64,000 nucleotides of DNA, taken from positions 62,001-126,000 of the forward strand of contig NZ_JAVJSQ010000015.1 of NCBI RefSeq assembly GCF_040219335.1, given 5' to 3'. Source of the stretch: Gimesia sp. Its GTDB lineage: Bacteria > Planctomycetota > Planctomycetia > Planctomycetales > Planctomycetaceae. Below, piece by piece: positions 52,260 to 61,264 of the stretch. The stretch's first letter is position 1; every line of letters begins with the position of its first letter. A model generated the notes under the pieces. That model was not told the origin of the DNA. It searched no databases and saw only the letters and a program-made list of their open reading frames with translations. The position numbers were made by a program, and so were the translations under genes.

Positions 52260-54470
52260 TTAGTTTGCCTGGTTGCGGTTGGCAGCTGGGAGCTTGAGCA
52301 GGCGCAGGCCGTTGAAAATGACGAGCAGGGAAGCACCCATGTCGGCAGCGATCGCAGCCCAGAGGGAAGCGTGATTGACGGCCATCAGGATCACGAACAG
52401 AACTTTGATGCTCAACGCAAAGATGATGTTCTGACGGATGATCTTCAGCGTGCGGCGTGAATGATGAATCAGCCAGGGAATCTTGGTCAGGTCGTCGGTC
52501 ATCAGCGCGATATCAGCCGATTCAATGGCGACGTCACTGCCCGCGGCGCCCATGGCGATGCCCAGGCTCGAACGTCCCATCGCAGGTGCATCGTTAACGC
52601 CGTCTCCGACCATGGCGACATGCTCATATTCATTGACCAGGGACTCAATAACCGTGAGCTTTTCTGCGGGAAGCAGCTCTGCATGCACCTGATCCAGGCC
52701 GATCTCCCGGGCGACGGCTTGCGCGGTGCCCTGGTTGTCTCCCGTCAGCATGACCAGTTGCTCGATCCCCGTGGCGTGCAGCTCACGAATGACAGTTGCG
52801 GAGGTGTCGCGCACGCGGTCTGCCAGCGCGATGAAGCCACAGACGTGTGTGTCATTACCCACGACGACGACGGTCTGTCCGCTGGCAGAGAGTTCCTCCA
52901 GCTGCTGATGCACTTCGGCCGTTTCTTCTTTTCGTTCTTCCAGGTAACGGTGCGAGCCGAGCCAGAAATTTCTGCCGTTCAACGTAGCGGTAGCCCCTTT
53001 TCCCTGGATGATCTGATAGTCGTCCGCGGGCTGATAAGTGACGTTCCGCTCGGTAGCTGCTTCCAGGATAGCCAGTGCGAGGGGATGGTTGCTGTGTGCT
53101 TCCAGGGCAGCGGCGCGTTCGAGCAGTTCGGCTTCGGTGTGTCCATTGAGGGGCACGATTTTCGTGACGACCGGCTTCCCCTGCGTGAGCGTTCCCGTTT
53201 TATCCAGGGCCAGGGCGCGGAGGCGGGAAGGGGTTTCCACGAACACGCCCCCTTTGATGAGCACGCCGTTACGGGCAGCGGCAGCGAGCGCCGCAACGAT
53301 ACTGACGGGCGTCGAGATAACCAGAGCACAAGGGCAGGCGATGACCAGCAGGACCAGGGCACGATACATGGCATTGTGCCAGCTGACCTGCAGCAGCAGA
53401 GGCAGGCTCACCAGCACCAACAGTGCGAGGACCATGACGATGGGGGTATAGATCCGGGCGAATTTCTCGACCCAGAGTTCGGAGGGAGACCGCTTCGACT
53501 GGGCTTCTCCCACCATGCGGATGATCTGGGCGAGGACGGTGTCTTCAGCCGGCTTCGTACATTTCGCTTCCAGCAGCCCATCGCCGTTGATCGTACCGGC
53601 GTAGATTTCATCGTCCGCCTGTTTGCCGACAGGCACCGATTCACCGGTGATCGGCGCCTGGTTAACGTCACTGATCCCCTTGATGACGGTGCCGTCCAGC
53701 GGAATCTTTTCGCCGGGACGAATCAGAAACACGGTGCCGACCGAAACGGATTCTGCGGCAACTGTGATTTCATTCCCTTCCGCATCGCGGATGCGGGCGA
53801 TGGGGGCGGACAGGTCCATCAAAGCAGCAACCGCTTTGCGGGCGCGACCCACGCTCCAGGCTTCGAGCAGTTGTGAGAACGAAAACAGAAAGGCAACCGC
53901 GGCGGCTTCGAACCATTCATCGATGAACAAGGCTCCCAGTACCGCGACGCACATCAACAGGTTCATGTCGGGGCGCAGACGTTTCAGGGCAAACCAGGCT
54001 TTGGGTAATACGAACCAGATGCCGCTCAGCATGGCTGCCAGGTATTGGATGCGCACAGGCAACGGCATGAAACCTCCCATGGCTTCTTCCGCACCGAGGG
54101 CCGCAGCGAAGCTGCCCGCCAGGATGACGTGGGTCACGAAAGCGGAGACCAGCATGATGCCACTCACGCTGGTCAGCAGGGTTCTGCCGTGACGCTTCCA
54201 GAAGGATGCCGAAGCCTTTTTTTTGTCAGGCTCCCAGGGTTCTGCCTGCATACCGGTCTCACGGACGGCGGCAATGATGGCTTCGCCAGTAACGGGTTCC
54301 GCATTGAGGGTGACCGTCATCCTGCGATTGAGGATATCGAAAAACAAGTGATCTTCGCCTCCCACCAGGGGAGAGAGTTCCCGCTTGAGGATCGTGACTT
54401 CCTCGGCGCAATCCATATCCTGTATCTTAAAGATGAGCTCGGTTGATTCCTGTTTCATGCAGCGGGACAT
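52260..54470 (-). CDS. Zn/Cd/Pb-type P1B ATPase (ZntA-like)
   Basis: The 736-residue protein has an HMA-like domain with MDCAEE in place of the CxxC loop, the helix-6 CPC (379-381), TGES (275-278), DKTGT (423-427), HP (462-463) and GDGVNDAPA. The C-terminal membrane helix has AAIAADMGASLLVIFNGL, and its aspartate matches the Zn2+/Cd2+/Pb2+ class of ZntA rather than copper pumps. It exports divalent metals across the inner membrane. It is convergent with the AroDE-like gene (19 bp). Start ATG 54470 or ATG 54458. Confidence 0.93.
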   Translation of the reverse strand: MSRCMKQESTELIFKIQDMDCAEEVTILKRELSPLVGGEDHLFFDILNRRMTVTLNAEPVTGEAIIAAVRETGMQAEPWEPDKKKASASFWKRHGRTLLTSVSGIMLVSAFVTHVILAGSFAAALGAEEAMGGFMPLPVRIQYLAAMLSGIWFVLPKAWFALKRLRPDMNLLMCVAVLGALFIDEWFEAAAVAFLFSFSQLLEAWSVGRARKAVAALMDLSAPIARIRDAEGNEITVAAESVSVGTVFLIRPGEKIPLDGTVIKGISDVNQAPITGESVPVGKQADDEIYAGTINGDGLLEAKCTKPAEDTVLAQIIRMVGEAQSKRSPSELWVEKFARIYTPIVMVLALLVLVSLPLLLQVSWHNAMYRALVLLVIACPCALVISTPVSIVAALAAAARNGVLIKGGVFVETPSRLRALALDKTGTLTQGKPVVTKIVPLNGHTEAELLERAAALEAHSNHPLALAILEAATERNVTYQPADDYQIIQGKGATATLNGRNFWLGSHRYLEERKEETAEVHQQLEELSASGQTVVVVGNDTHVCGFIALADRVRDTSATVIRELHATGIEQLVMLTGDNQGTAQAVAREIGLDQVHAELLPAEKLTVIESLVNEYEHVAMVGDGVNDAPAMGRSSLGIAMGAAGSDVAIESADIALMTDDLTKIPWLIHHSRRTLKIIRQNIIFALSIKVLFVILMAVNHASLWAAIAADMGASLLVIFNGLRLLKLPAANRNQAN

Positions 54471-54649
54471 TCAGAATGAAGGGATGTGGGAAGATCTAAA
54501 TCTGTTGTTTCAATCATAGCACTTGAGGAATGCAAACAAAAACTTCGGTATTTTTTCTTCGCAAAATTCCTGAAAAGGGATAAGATCCTGCTCAGATATA
54601 AGGAATAACAGGAACCCGATTCAATCAGCGGCTGAATGGAAGGACAACG

Positions 54650-55747
54650 ATGAGCAAAGACTACCTGGGTGCCAGGCGGAAAAAACTGATATCACAGATC
54701 AAACGGATCGGGGCCGAGGCCTTGCTGGTAACCAGTGAAACGAATGTTACGTATTTAACCGGTTTCAGCGGTGATTCCAGTTATCTGCTGATTGGCAAAG
54801 ACCAGACCGTCCTGATCAGTGATGGACGATATACCACGCAGCTGGAAGAGGAATGCCCGGGACTGGATGTCCACATTCGCAAGCCGACCGAATCGATGAT
54901 CGTGGCCCTGGAGCAGGTGCTGAAAAAGGCGCATCTCACTAAAGTGGGACTGGAAAGCCATGTTGTGACCTGCGATCTGCTGGACTCGTTAACCGGAATT
55001 ACACCTGCTATCCAGTGGAACCCGGTTTCGAGTGTGGTGGAAGAACTGCGGATGGTCAAAGATGCGTCTGAGATTCAGGAGATCCGCGAAGCCGTCGATC
55101 AGGCGCAGCGCGGCTTCGAAGTCTTTCGTGCACTGCTGACAAACGAGATGACCGAACTGCAGGGAGCGCATGAACTGGAGCACGCGATGCGGCGGTTTGG
55201 TGCGCGACAGGCGGCCTTCGATCCCATTGTAGCAGTGGGGGAGCGATCAGCTCTGCCGCATGCGATCCCCACGGAAAAGCTGATTGGCGAATCTCCGTTT
55301 CTGCTGGTGGACTGGGGGGCGATGACACAGAAAGGGTATCGCAGCGATCTGACCCGGATGATTATCCGTGATCGGGCTCCCTCGAAACTGAAGAAGGTCT
55401 ACAACACGGTGCTGCAGGCACAGCTTGCCGCGATTAAAGCGATAAAACCCGGGGTACTCTGCAAAGACGTCGATCAGGTCGCGCGGAAAGTCATCAACAA
55501 GGCGGGCTTCGGCAAACAATTTACCCACAGCCTGGGGCATGGCATCGGCCTGGACATTCATGAAGGCCCTCGACTGGGGGGCAATGTCGAGACCGAACTG
55601 AAGCCGGGGATGATTGTCACGGTGGAACCGGGCATCTATCTGCCGGGCTGGGGGGGCGTCCGCATTGAGGATGATGTGCTGGTGACCCGGAGCGGACATG
55701 AAGTCCTGACCAGCGTTCCCAAGGATTATGAGTCGGCGCTGGTTTGA
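54650..55747 (+). CDS. Xaa-Pro aminopeptidase/dipeptidase-like M24 peptidase
   Basis: The 365-residue protein has the creatinase-type N-terminal domain and the pita-bread M24 domain with all metal ligands: Asp221 (LLVDWGAM), Asp233 (RSDLTRM), His297 (GHGIGLDIHEGP), Glu326 (TVEPGIYLPGWGG) and Glu340 (RIEDDVLVT). It removes N-terminal residues before proline or cleaves X-Pro dipeptides in the cytosol. GGAAGG precedes the ATG at correct spacing. Confidence 0.94.
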   Translation: MSKDYLGARRKKLISQIKRIGAEALLVTSETNVTYLTGFSGDSSYLLIGKDQTVLISDGRYTTQLEEECPGLDVHIRKPTESMIVALEQVLKKAHLTKVGLESHVVTCDLLDSLTGITPAIQWNPVSSVVEELRMVKDASEIQEIREAVDQAQRGFEVFRALLTNEMTELQGAHELEHAMRRFGARQAAFDPIVAVGERSALPHAIPTEKLIGESPFLLVDWGAMTQKGYRSDLTRMIIRDRAPSKLKKVYNTVLQAQLAAIKAIKPGVLCKDVDQVARKVINKAGFGKQFTHSLGHGIGLDIHEGPRLGGNVETELKPGMIVTVEPGIYLPGWGGVRIEDDVLVTRSGHEVLTSVPKDYESALV

Positions 55748-56136
55748 TTTCGCGAGAAGCCTATTACAATGTACATGGGCAGGCAGGCCTGCGCTCCATT
55801 TTCGAGTGACGTTAGAAGTTCTCTGATCGTAATAAGTAAGAAAAACTGACGTAAGTCTCTTATTTAAAAGGGTTATAGATGTTGAGGCTCTGCCTGATTT
55901 TATTGCAGAAACTTCCCGGTTGCGCTTGGTATTCTCGGGGGTTTTGGCTTAGAATCTCTCCCAACACAAGTCAGACAGGGTAGATAGTGCGCGCAATCAG
56001 TGAATGCGATCCTTTCCCGGCATCAATTTGATTCTTCAAGAAACCGGAACGCACCGCTGGCAGCAGTGAGCGTTGAATGCCCTCATTACAGCAGGCAAAG
56101 CACGTGTAGCTTGAGAATATGAAATAAGGTAGGTCA
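55748..56136. other. 389-bp intergenic region before accB
   Basis: No gene is recognised and only short open frames occur. The accB promoter probably lies here. I see no clear regulatory motif. Confidence 0.4.
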
Positions 56137-56640
56137 ATGGCAAAGAACGAGGTGCCGAAAGGCGAGCCTTTCGATTTGGAAAAACTTCAGACACTGTTTG
56201 AAATGATGGAAAAGCACGGATTGACGGAAGTCAATCTGAAGCGGGGCGAAGAAACCTGGAAGCTGCGTCGCGGTCCCCAGGAAACCGTTTCCATGGTTCC
56301 CGCTGCTCATGCTGTTCCTCAAGCGGTTCCGCAACCCGTTGCAGCGGCTCCTGCCGCTCCGGCGCCGGCACCTCAGGAAGCAGCGCCTGCTGCCGATTCG
56401 GGGCCTGCCATCAAGAGCCCGACCGTGGGGACATTTTATTCCTCACCCAGCCCCGATGATCCGCCGTTCGTCAGTGTAGGATCCAAAGTCAGCGCTGATA
56501 CGATTGTCTGTATCGTCGAGGCGATGAAGGTCTTCAATCAGATCCCTGCCGAGCTCAACGGTACCATCAGCGAGGTTCTGGTCAAGGATGGTGAAGCGGT
56601 CGAATTCGGCCAGCCGCTGTTCAGAATCAGCCAGGGCTGA
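56137..56640 (+). CDS. accB: Acetyl-CoA carboxylase biotin carboxyl carrier protein
   Basis: The 167-residue protein has an N-terminal helical part, a proline/alanine-rich hinge (about 55-88), and a biotinyl domain with the EAMK motif (Lys131; here EAMKV where EAMKM is usual). It carries CO2 between biotin carboxylase and the transferase in fatty acid synthesis. AAGGTAGG precedes the ATG. The gene for biotin carboxylase follows after 75 bp. Confidence 0.95.
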   Translation: MAKNEVPKGEPFDLEKLQTLFEMMEKHGLTEVNLKRGEETWKLRRGPQETVSMVPAAHAVPQAVPQPVAAAPAAPAPAPQEAAPAADSGPAIKSPTVGTFYSSPSPDDPPFVSVGSKVSADTIVCIVEAMKVFNQIPAELNGTISEVLVKDGEAVEFGQPLFRISQG

Positions 56641-56715
56641 GGCCTGTTGTCGTAGCATGGTCGCCGTTCGCGATCGGAATGTCAGATGTAGGATCCTTTT
56701 ACCAAGTCAAAACAT

Positions 56716-58053
56716 ATGTTTCAGAGAATACTGGTTGCCAACCGAGGAGAAATCGCACTGCGGGTGATTCGTGCCTGTCGTGAAATGGGCATTGAGACAG
56801 TCGCGGTCTTCAGTGAAGCAGATCGTGGCGCTCACTACCTCTCACTGGCTGACGAAGCCTACTGTATCGGTCCTGCTGCAGCGACCGACAGTTACCTGAT
56901 GATCAACCGGATTATCAGTGCTGCTGAAATCGGTAACGTGCAGGCGATTCACCCCGGCTACGGGTTCCTGGCAGAAAACGCGCATTTTGCGGAAGTCTGT
57001 CGGAGCTGTAATATCGAATTCATCGGACCTCCCCACGAAGCGATGGCACAGCTGGGAGATAAAGTCTCGGCCCGTGAAATTGCCAAGAATGCCAACGTAC
57101 CTGTTTCACCGGGTACCGAAGGTCTGGTCACCGACGAAGCTGAAGCCCTGCGGGTGGCCCAGGAGATTGGTTATCCCGTTTTGATCAAGGCTACCGCCGG
57201 CGGTGGTGGTAAAGGGATGCGAGTCGCCCGGAATGACATTTCGCTGAAAGCCGGTCTGAAAGCAGCCGCTGCCGAAGCGGAAGCCGCATTCAAAAATTCT
57301 GGCGTCTATATTGAGAAATACATCGAGAATCCACGGCACGTGGAAGTCCAGATCCTCGCGGACAATCATGGCACGGTACTCCACCTCTGGGAGCGGGACT
57401 GCAGTCTGCAACGTCGTCACCAGAAGCTGGTGGAAGAGAGCCCGGCTCCGAACCTGCCTCAGTCGGTTCGTGAAGACATCTGTAAAGCGGCCTGTCGCCT
57501 GATCGAAGAAGCCGGTTATACCAATGCCGGTACGGTCGAGTTCCTGGTAGGGCCGGATAACCAGTTCTACTTCATCGAAGTCAATGCCCGAATTCAGGTG
57601 GAACATCCTGTCAGCGAAGAGGTGACGGGGCTCGACCTGATCAAGCAGCAGATCCGTGTTGCGGCAGGCGAGAAACTGGAACTGAAGCAGAAGAACGTTC
57701 CCTGCAATGGCTCCGCAATTGAACTGCGGATCAATGCTGAAGACCCCGACAACGATTTCCGGGGTTCGCCGGGTAAGATCACCAAACTGCGCGTTCCCTC
57801 GGGGCCCGGGGTGCGGTTTGATTCGCATATCTATGAGGGCTATACCGTCGGCCCTTATTATGACTCCCTGATTGGCAAGCTGATCGTGCATCGGCCGACA
57901 CGCGAGGAGTCACTGGCGTGTATGCGTCGATGTCTGGATGAGTTCGTCATTGAAGGGATTAAAACGACAATTCCTCTGGCGAAGAAGATCTTCAATCATT
58001 CGGCCTTTATTGAAGGTAAAGTCGATACCACGTTCATCGAACGTACCTGGTAA
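56716..58053 (+). CDS. accC: Acetyl-CoA carboxylase, biotin carboxylase subunit
   Basis: The 445-residue protein has the ATP-grasp core with AGGGGKGM (about 161-168) and the catalytic [17 protein letters not shown], plus the N-terminal [16 protein letters not shown]. It carboxylates biotin on AccB using ATP and bicarbonate. Full-length for the family. It is 75 bp after accB. Confidence 0.96.
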   Translation: MFQRILVANRGEIALRVIRACREMGIETVAVFSEADRGAHYLSLADEAYCIGPAAATDSYLMINRIISAAEIGNVQAIHPGYGFLAENAHFAEVCRSCNIEFIGPPHEAMAQLGDKVSAREIAKNANVPVSPGTEGLVTDEAEALRVAQEIGYPVLIKATAGGGGKGMRVARNDISLKAGLKAAAAEAEAAFKNSGVYIEKYIENPRHVEVQILADNHGTVLHLWERDCSLQRRHQKLVEESPAPNLPQSVREDICKAACRLIEEAGYTNAGTVEFLVGPDNQFYFIEVNARIQVEHPVSEEVTGLDLIKQQIRVAAGEKLELKQKNVPCNGSAIELRINAEDPDNDFRGSPGKITKLRVPSGPGVRFDSHIYEGYTVGPYYDSLIGKLIVHRPTREESLACMRRCLDEFVIEGIKTTIPLAKKIFNHSAFIEGKVDTTFIERTW

Positions 58054-58270
58054 TCGCCGGTCGGTTGAAGTTGATGATCACGGATGGTTCTGTATTGTGA
58101 CAGGCTCGTGGAGACTGCGTTCGCGGTTCCGCAGAGAGAGTCCCCTGGTGTCAGAACGAATCTGGAGATCAGACCGAAGTTCGCTCATCTCTAGTTGTGG
58201 TATGGTACATTTTTGAGCCTCAGTCGCTGACCGGAGGCCTTACTTTTACGAACAGATAACAGGAAGAATA

Positions 58271-59305
58271 ATGAGAGTTGGTATTTTAACTGGTGGTGGT
58301 GACTGTCCTGGTTTGAACCCGGTAATCCGCGGTGCCGTCCGCGTGATCTGCAATGCTGGTGGCGAAGTTTACGGCCTGCTGGAAGGCTGGCGGGGTGCCA
58401 TCGAAGGCAACTACATCGAACTGAATTCGGAAAACACTGACGACATCATTTTCAAAGGGGGAACCATCCTCGGTTCTTCCCGTACGAACCCTTACAAAAA
58501 CGAAGCAGAAGATGTTCCCAAGGTTCGAGAAACTTTCGAGCGTCTGGGCCTCGACTGCCTGATCGCCATCGGCGGTGATGACACCCTCGGTGTCGCGAAC
58601 AAACTGTGGAACGATTACAAGCTGCCCGTCATCGGTTGTCCCAAAACAATCGACAACGACCTGAGTTCCACCGACGTGACCTTCGGTTTTGACACTTCCA
58701 TCAACATCGTGATGGAAGCCGTTGACCGTCTGCGGACTACAGCCGAATCACACCGCCGGATCATGGTTGTCGAAACCATGGGTCGTCATGCAGGCTGGAT
58801 CGCGCTGTTCTCTGGACTGGCAACTGCCGCCGATTACACGCTGGTTCCCGAAGTGCCCATCGAAATGGATCGCATGGTCGACGTTCTGAAAAGACGTCGC
58901 GCTAACGGTAAGATGTACGGCATCATCATCGTCAGCGAAGGTGCCCAGTTCAGTGAAGATGAAGGTGTTGTCACCCAGGATGGCGAAGTCGACGACTTCG
59001 GTCACGTCAAGCTGGGCGGCATTGGTGAAACCGTTGCTAAGATGATCGAAGACCGGACCGGTTTCGAAACCCGTCACGTGACCCTCGGTCACCTGCAGCG
59101 TGGTGGTTCTCCCAGTGCAGCAGACCGCGTACTCGGAACCCGTTGCGGCGTACACGCCGGCTGGCTCGCACTGAAGCATCACTTCGGTTACATGGTGGCT
59201 CTGCGGGGTACTTCCATCGTTCCCGTTGCTCTGGCTGACGCTGTGGGCGAGATGCGGGCACTCGAGAAGAACTTCCTCGAAGAAGCAGAAGTCTTCCTGC
59301 AGTAG
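58271..59305 (+). CDS. 6-phosphofructokinase with pyrophosphate-type signatures
   Basis: The 344-residue protein is a PFK with [16 protein letters not shown] at the N-terminus. Residues 101-105 are GGDDT, where ATP-dependent enzymes have GGDGS, and 124-130 are PKTIDND, where ATP enzymes have PGTIDND. Asp104 and the lysine at about 125 are the marks of the PPi-dependent type. So the donor is probably pyrophosphate, making the step reversible. AGGAAG precedes the ATG. It stands alone, with its own terminator. Confidence 0.93.
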   Translation: MRVGILTGGGDCPGLNPVIRGAVRVICNAGGEVYGLLEGWRGAIEGNYIELNSENTDDIIFKGGTILGSSRTNPYKNEAEDVPKVRETFERLGLDCLIAIGGDDTLGVANKLWNDYKLPVIGCPKTIDNDLSSTDVTFGFDTSINIVMEAVDRLRTTAESHRRIMVVETMGRHAGWIALFSGLATAADYTLVPEVPIEMDRMVDVLKRRRANGKMYGIIIVSEGAQFSEDEGVVTQDGEVDDFGHVKLGGIGETVAKMIEDRTGFETRHVTLGHLQRGGSPSAADRVLGTRCGVHAGWLALKHHFGYMVALRGTSIVPVALADAVGEMRALEKNFLEEAEVFLQ

Positions 59306-59337
59306 TCGATCCGTTTGATCGAAGTCATAAGAGTCAC

Positions 59338-59362
59338 GGCGCTGGCAACAGCGCCTTTTTTT
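59338..59362 (+). terminator. Rho-independent terminator after the phosphofructokinase gene
   Basis: GGCGCTG (59338-59344) with CAGCGCC (59349-59355), a four-base loop and seven T follow the stop codon. Confidence 0.92.
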
Positions 59363-59585
59363 ATGCGCGGACAGTGAGTTGTCTAACCCACTGCACAGAC
59401 TACTGTCATAGAGCGAATTACTTAACAATCTTATCTATTGGCTATTCCGGTCTTTCACGCTAGCTTCCCATCCCCCCGGCTGTTTAAGATAGAAAGATAA
59501 TTTCATACCGGCTGTTTCAGCTGCGCCTGCCAACATCACAATCCACGGCACATAACGACTTCGAATCATCTTCCCGGAGGGACAA

Positions 59586-61196
59586 ATGACGTCACAGCGC
59601 TTGTTTCGTATTCACACCTCACTCTTCTGCTCTCTGATTTGTCTGATACTGGCAACGCCCCAGTTGCTCCAGGCGGAGGACAAAGGGTTTCAACCAATCT
59701 TTGATGGCAAGACTTTGAAGAACTGGGATGGCGATCCCCGTTTCTGGTCTGTTAAAGATGGGGCGATCACGGGAATCACCACAAAGGACAATCCGACACA
59801 GGGGAATACCTTCATCATCTGGCGTGGAGGCGAGCCTGGCGATTTCGAACTGAAACTGCAGTACAAAATTATCGGACATAATTCAGGAATCCAGTATCGC
59901 AGCTTCCCCATTAAAGGCGCAGACAAGTGGCGGATCGGCGGTTACCAGGCCGACATGGAAGCCGGCGATAAATATTCGGGAATCCTCTACGGCGAAAAGT
60001 TTCGCGGCATTCTCGCGCTGCGGGGCGAAAAGACCGTGATCGGCAAGAACCACAAACCCAAGGTGGTCGGTTCCGTCGGCGATACCGATGAGATTCAGAA
60101 GCACATCAAAAAAGAAGACTGGAACGACTATCACATTATCGCCCGCGGTAATCATTTCATTCACAAGATCAATGGCATTACCACGGTCGACGTGACCGAC
60201 AATGATGTCGACATGCGACGCGACAAAGGGCTGATTGCACTACAGTTACACGCCGGCCCTCCGATGGAAGTTCAGTTCCGCGATATTCAACTCAAAGAGC
60301 TGCCGGCCTCTAAGGAGACATCATCCGCTGACGGCGCTAAAAAAAAAGTCGTCCTGATCGCCGGTAAAAAAAGTCACGGTTACGGGGCCCACGAACATCG
60401 TGCCGGCTGCATGCTGCTGGCTGAGGCATTGAATAACAGTGGTTTGAATATCGAAGCCACCGTGGTCACCGAAGGCTGGCCGAAAGACGCTTCGATTCTG
60501 GAAGACGCCGATTCCATTGTCATTTACTGCGATGGGGGTGGCCGCCATCCTTACAACGAGCACCTGGACGAACTCGACGAACTGGCAAAGCAGGGCGTGG
60601 GGATGGTCAACATTCACTATGGTGTGGAAGTTCCTAAAGGGAAATCCGGGGATGCCTTCCTGCGGTGGATCGGCGGCTATTTTGAAGAGTGGTGGTCGGT
60701 CAATCCACACTGGACCGCCGACTATAAAAGTCTGCCCTCACATCCAATCGCGAATGGCGTCAAACCATTTTCCATCAACGACGAATGGTACTACCACATG
60801 CGGTTTCAGCCGGAGATGAAAAACGTCGATCCGATCCTGACCGCGGTGCCTCCCAAAGAAACACTCAAACGCCCCGATGGAGCTCACAGCGGGAACCCGG
60901 CTGTGCGGAAAACCGTCGGACAACCTCAGCACATGGCCTGGGCTTATGAGCGTCCGGACGGCGGTCGCGGTTTTGGTTTTACCGGCGGTCACTTTCACTG
61001 GAACTGGGGCAACGATGATTTCCGCAAACTGGTGCTGAATGCCATCGCCTGGTCTGCCCAGGCGGAGGTGCCAGCCGATGGGGTGGCTTCTACTCCGGTA
61101 ACCCTGGAACAGCTGGAAGCCAACCAGGATTATCCGCAGCCGGATAACTTTAACCCGGCACGCATCAAAGCCCTGCTCGCTCAGTGGAATCAATAG
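59586..61196 (+). CDS. DUF1080 (3-keto-disaccharide hydrolase-like) fused to ThuA domain, exported
   Basis: A signal peptide (about 13-30) is followed by DUF1080 (GFQPIFDGKTLKNWDGDP..FWSVKDGAI..GDFELKLQYKI, about 34-240) and then a ThuA-like domain (KKVVLIAGKKSHGYGAHEH to GGHFHWNWGNDDFRKLVLNAIAW, about 255-505). DUF1080 and ThuA proteins are carbohydrate-related; some DUF1080 members hydrolyse 3-keto-glycosides. The fusion suggests successive steps on one sugar substrate (inference). GGAGGGACAA precedes the ATG. Confidence 0.9.
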   Translation: MTSQRLFRIHTSLFCSLICLILATPQLLQAEDKGFQPIFDGKTLKNWDGDPRFWSVKDGAITGITTKDNPTQGNTFIIWRGGEPGDFELKLQYKIIGHNSGIQYRSFPIKGADKWRIGGYQADMEAGDKYSGILYGEKFRGILALRGEKTVIGKNHKPKVVGSVGDTDEIQKHIKKEDWNDYHIIARGNHFIHKINGITTVDVTDNDVDMRRDKGLIALQLHAGPPMEVQFRDIQLKELPASKETSSADGAKKKVVLIAGKKSHGYGAHEHRAGCMLLAEALNNSGLNIEATVVTEGWPKDASILEDADSIVIYCDGGGRHPYNEHLDELDELAKQGVGMVNIHYGVEVPKGKSGDAFLRWIGGYFEEWWSVNPHWTADYKSLPSHPIANGVKPFSINDEWYYHMRFQPEMKNVDPILTAVPPKETLKRPDGAHSGNPAVRKTVGQPQHMAWAYERPDGGRGFGFTGGHFHWNWGNDDFRKLVLNAIAWSAQAEVPADGVASTPVTLEQLEANQDYPQPDNFNPARIKALLAQWNQ

Positions 61197-61264
61197 GCGA
61201 GTTTTTCCTGCAACAGAACACCGATTTGAGACAGCTACTGAAATAACATAAGGAAACTGACTCC

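Noticed and set aside
55879-55983. 34-codon frame before accB
   Set aside because: It has an unusual composition (many C, W, R) and no ribosome binding site.
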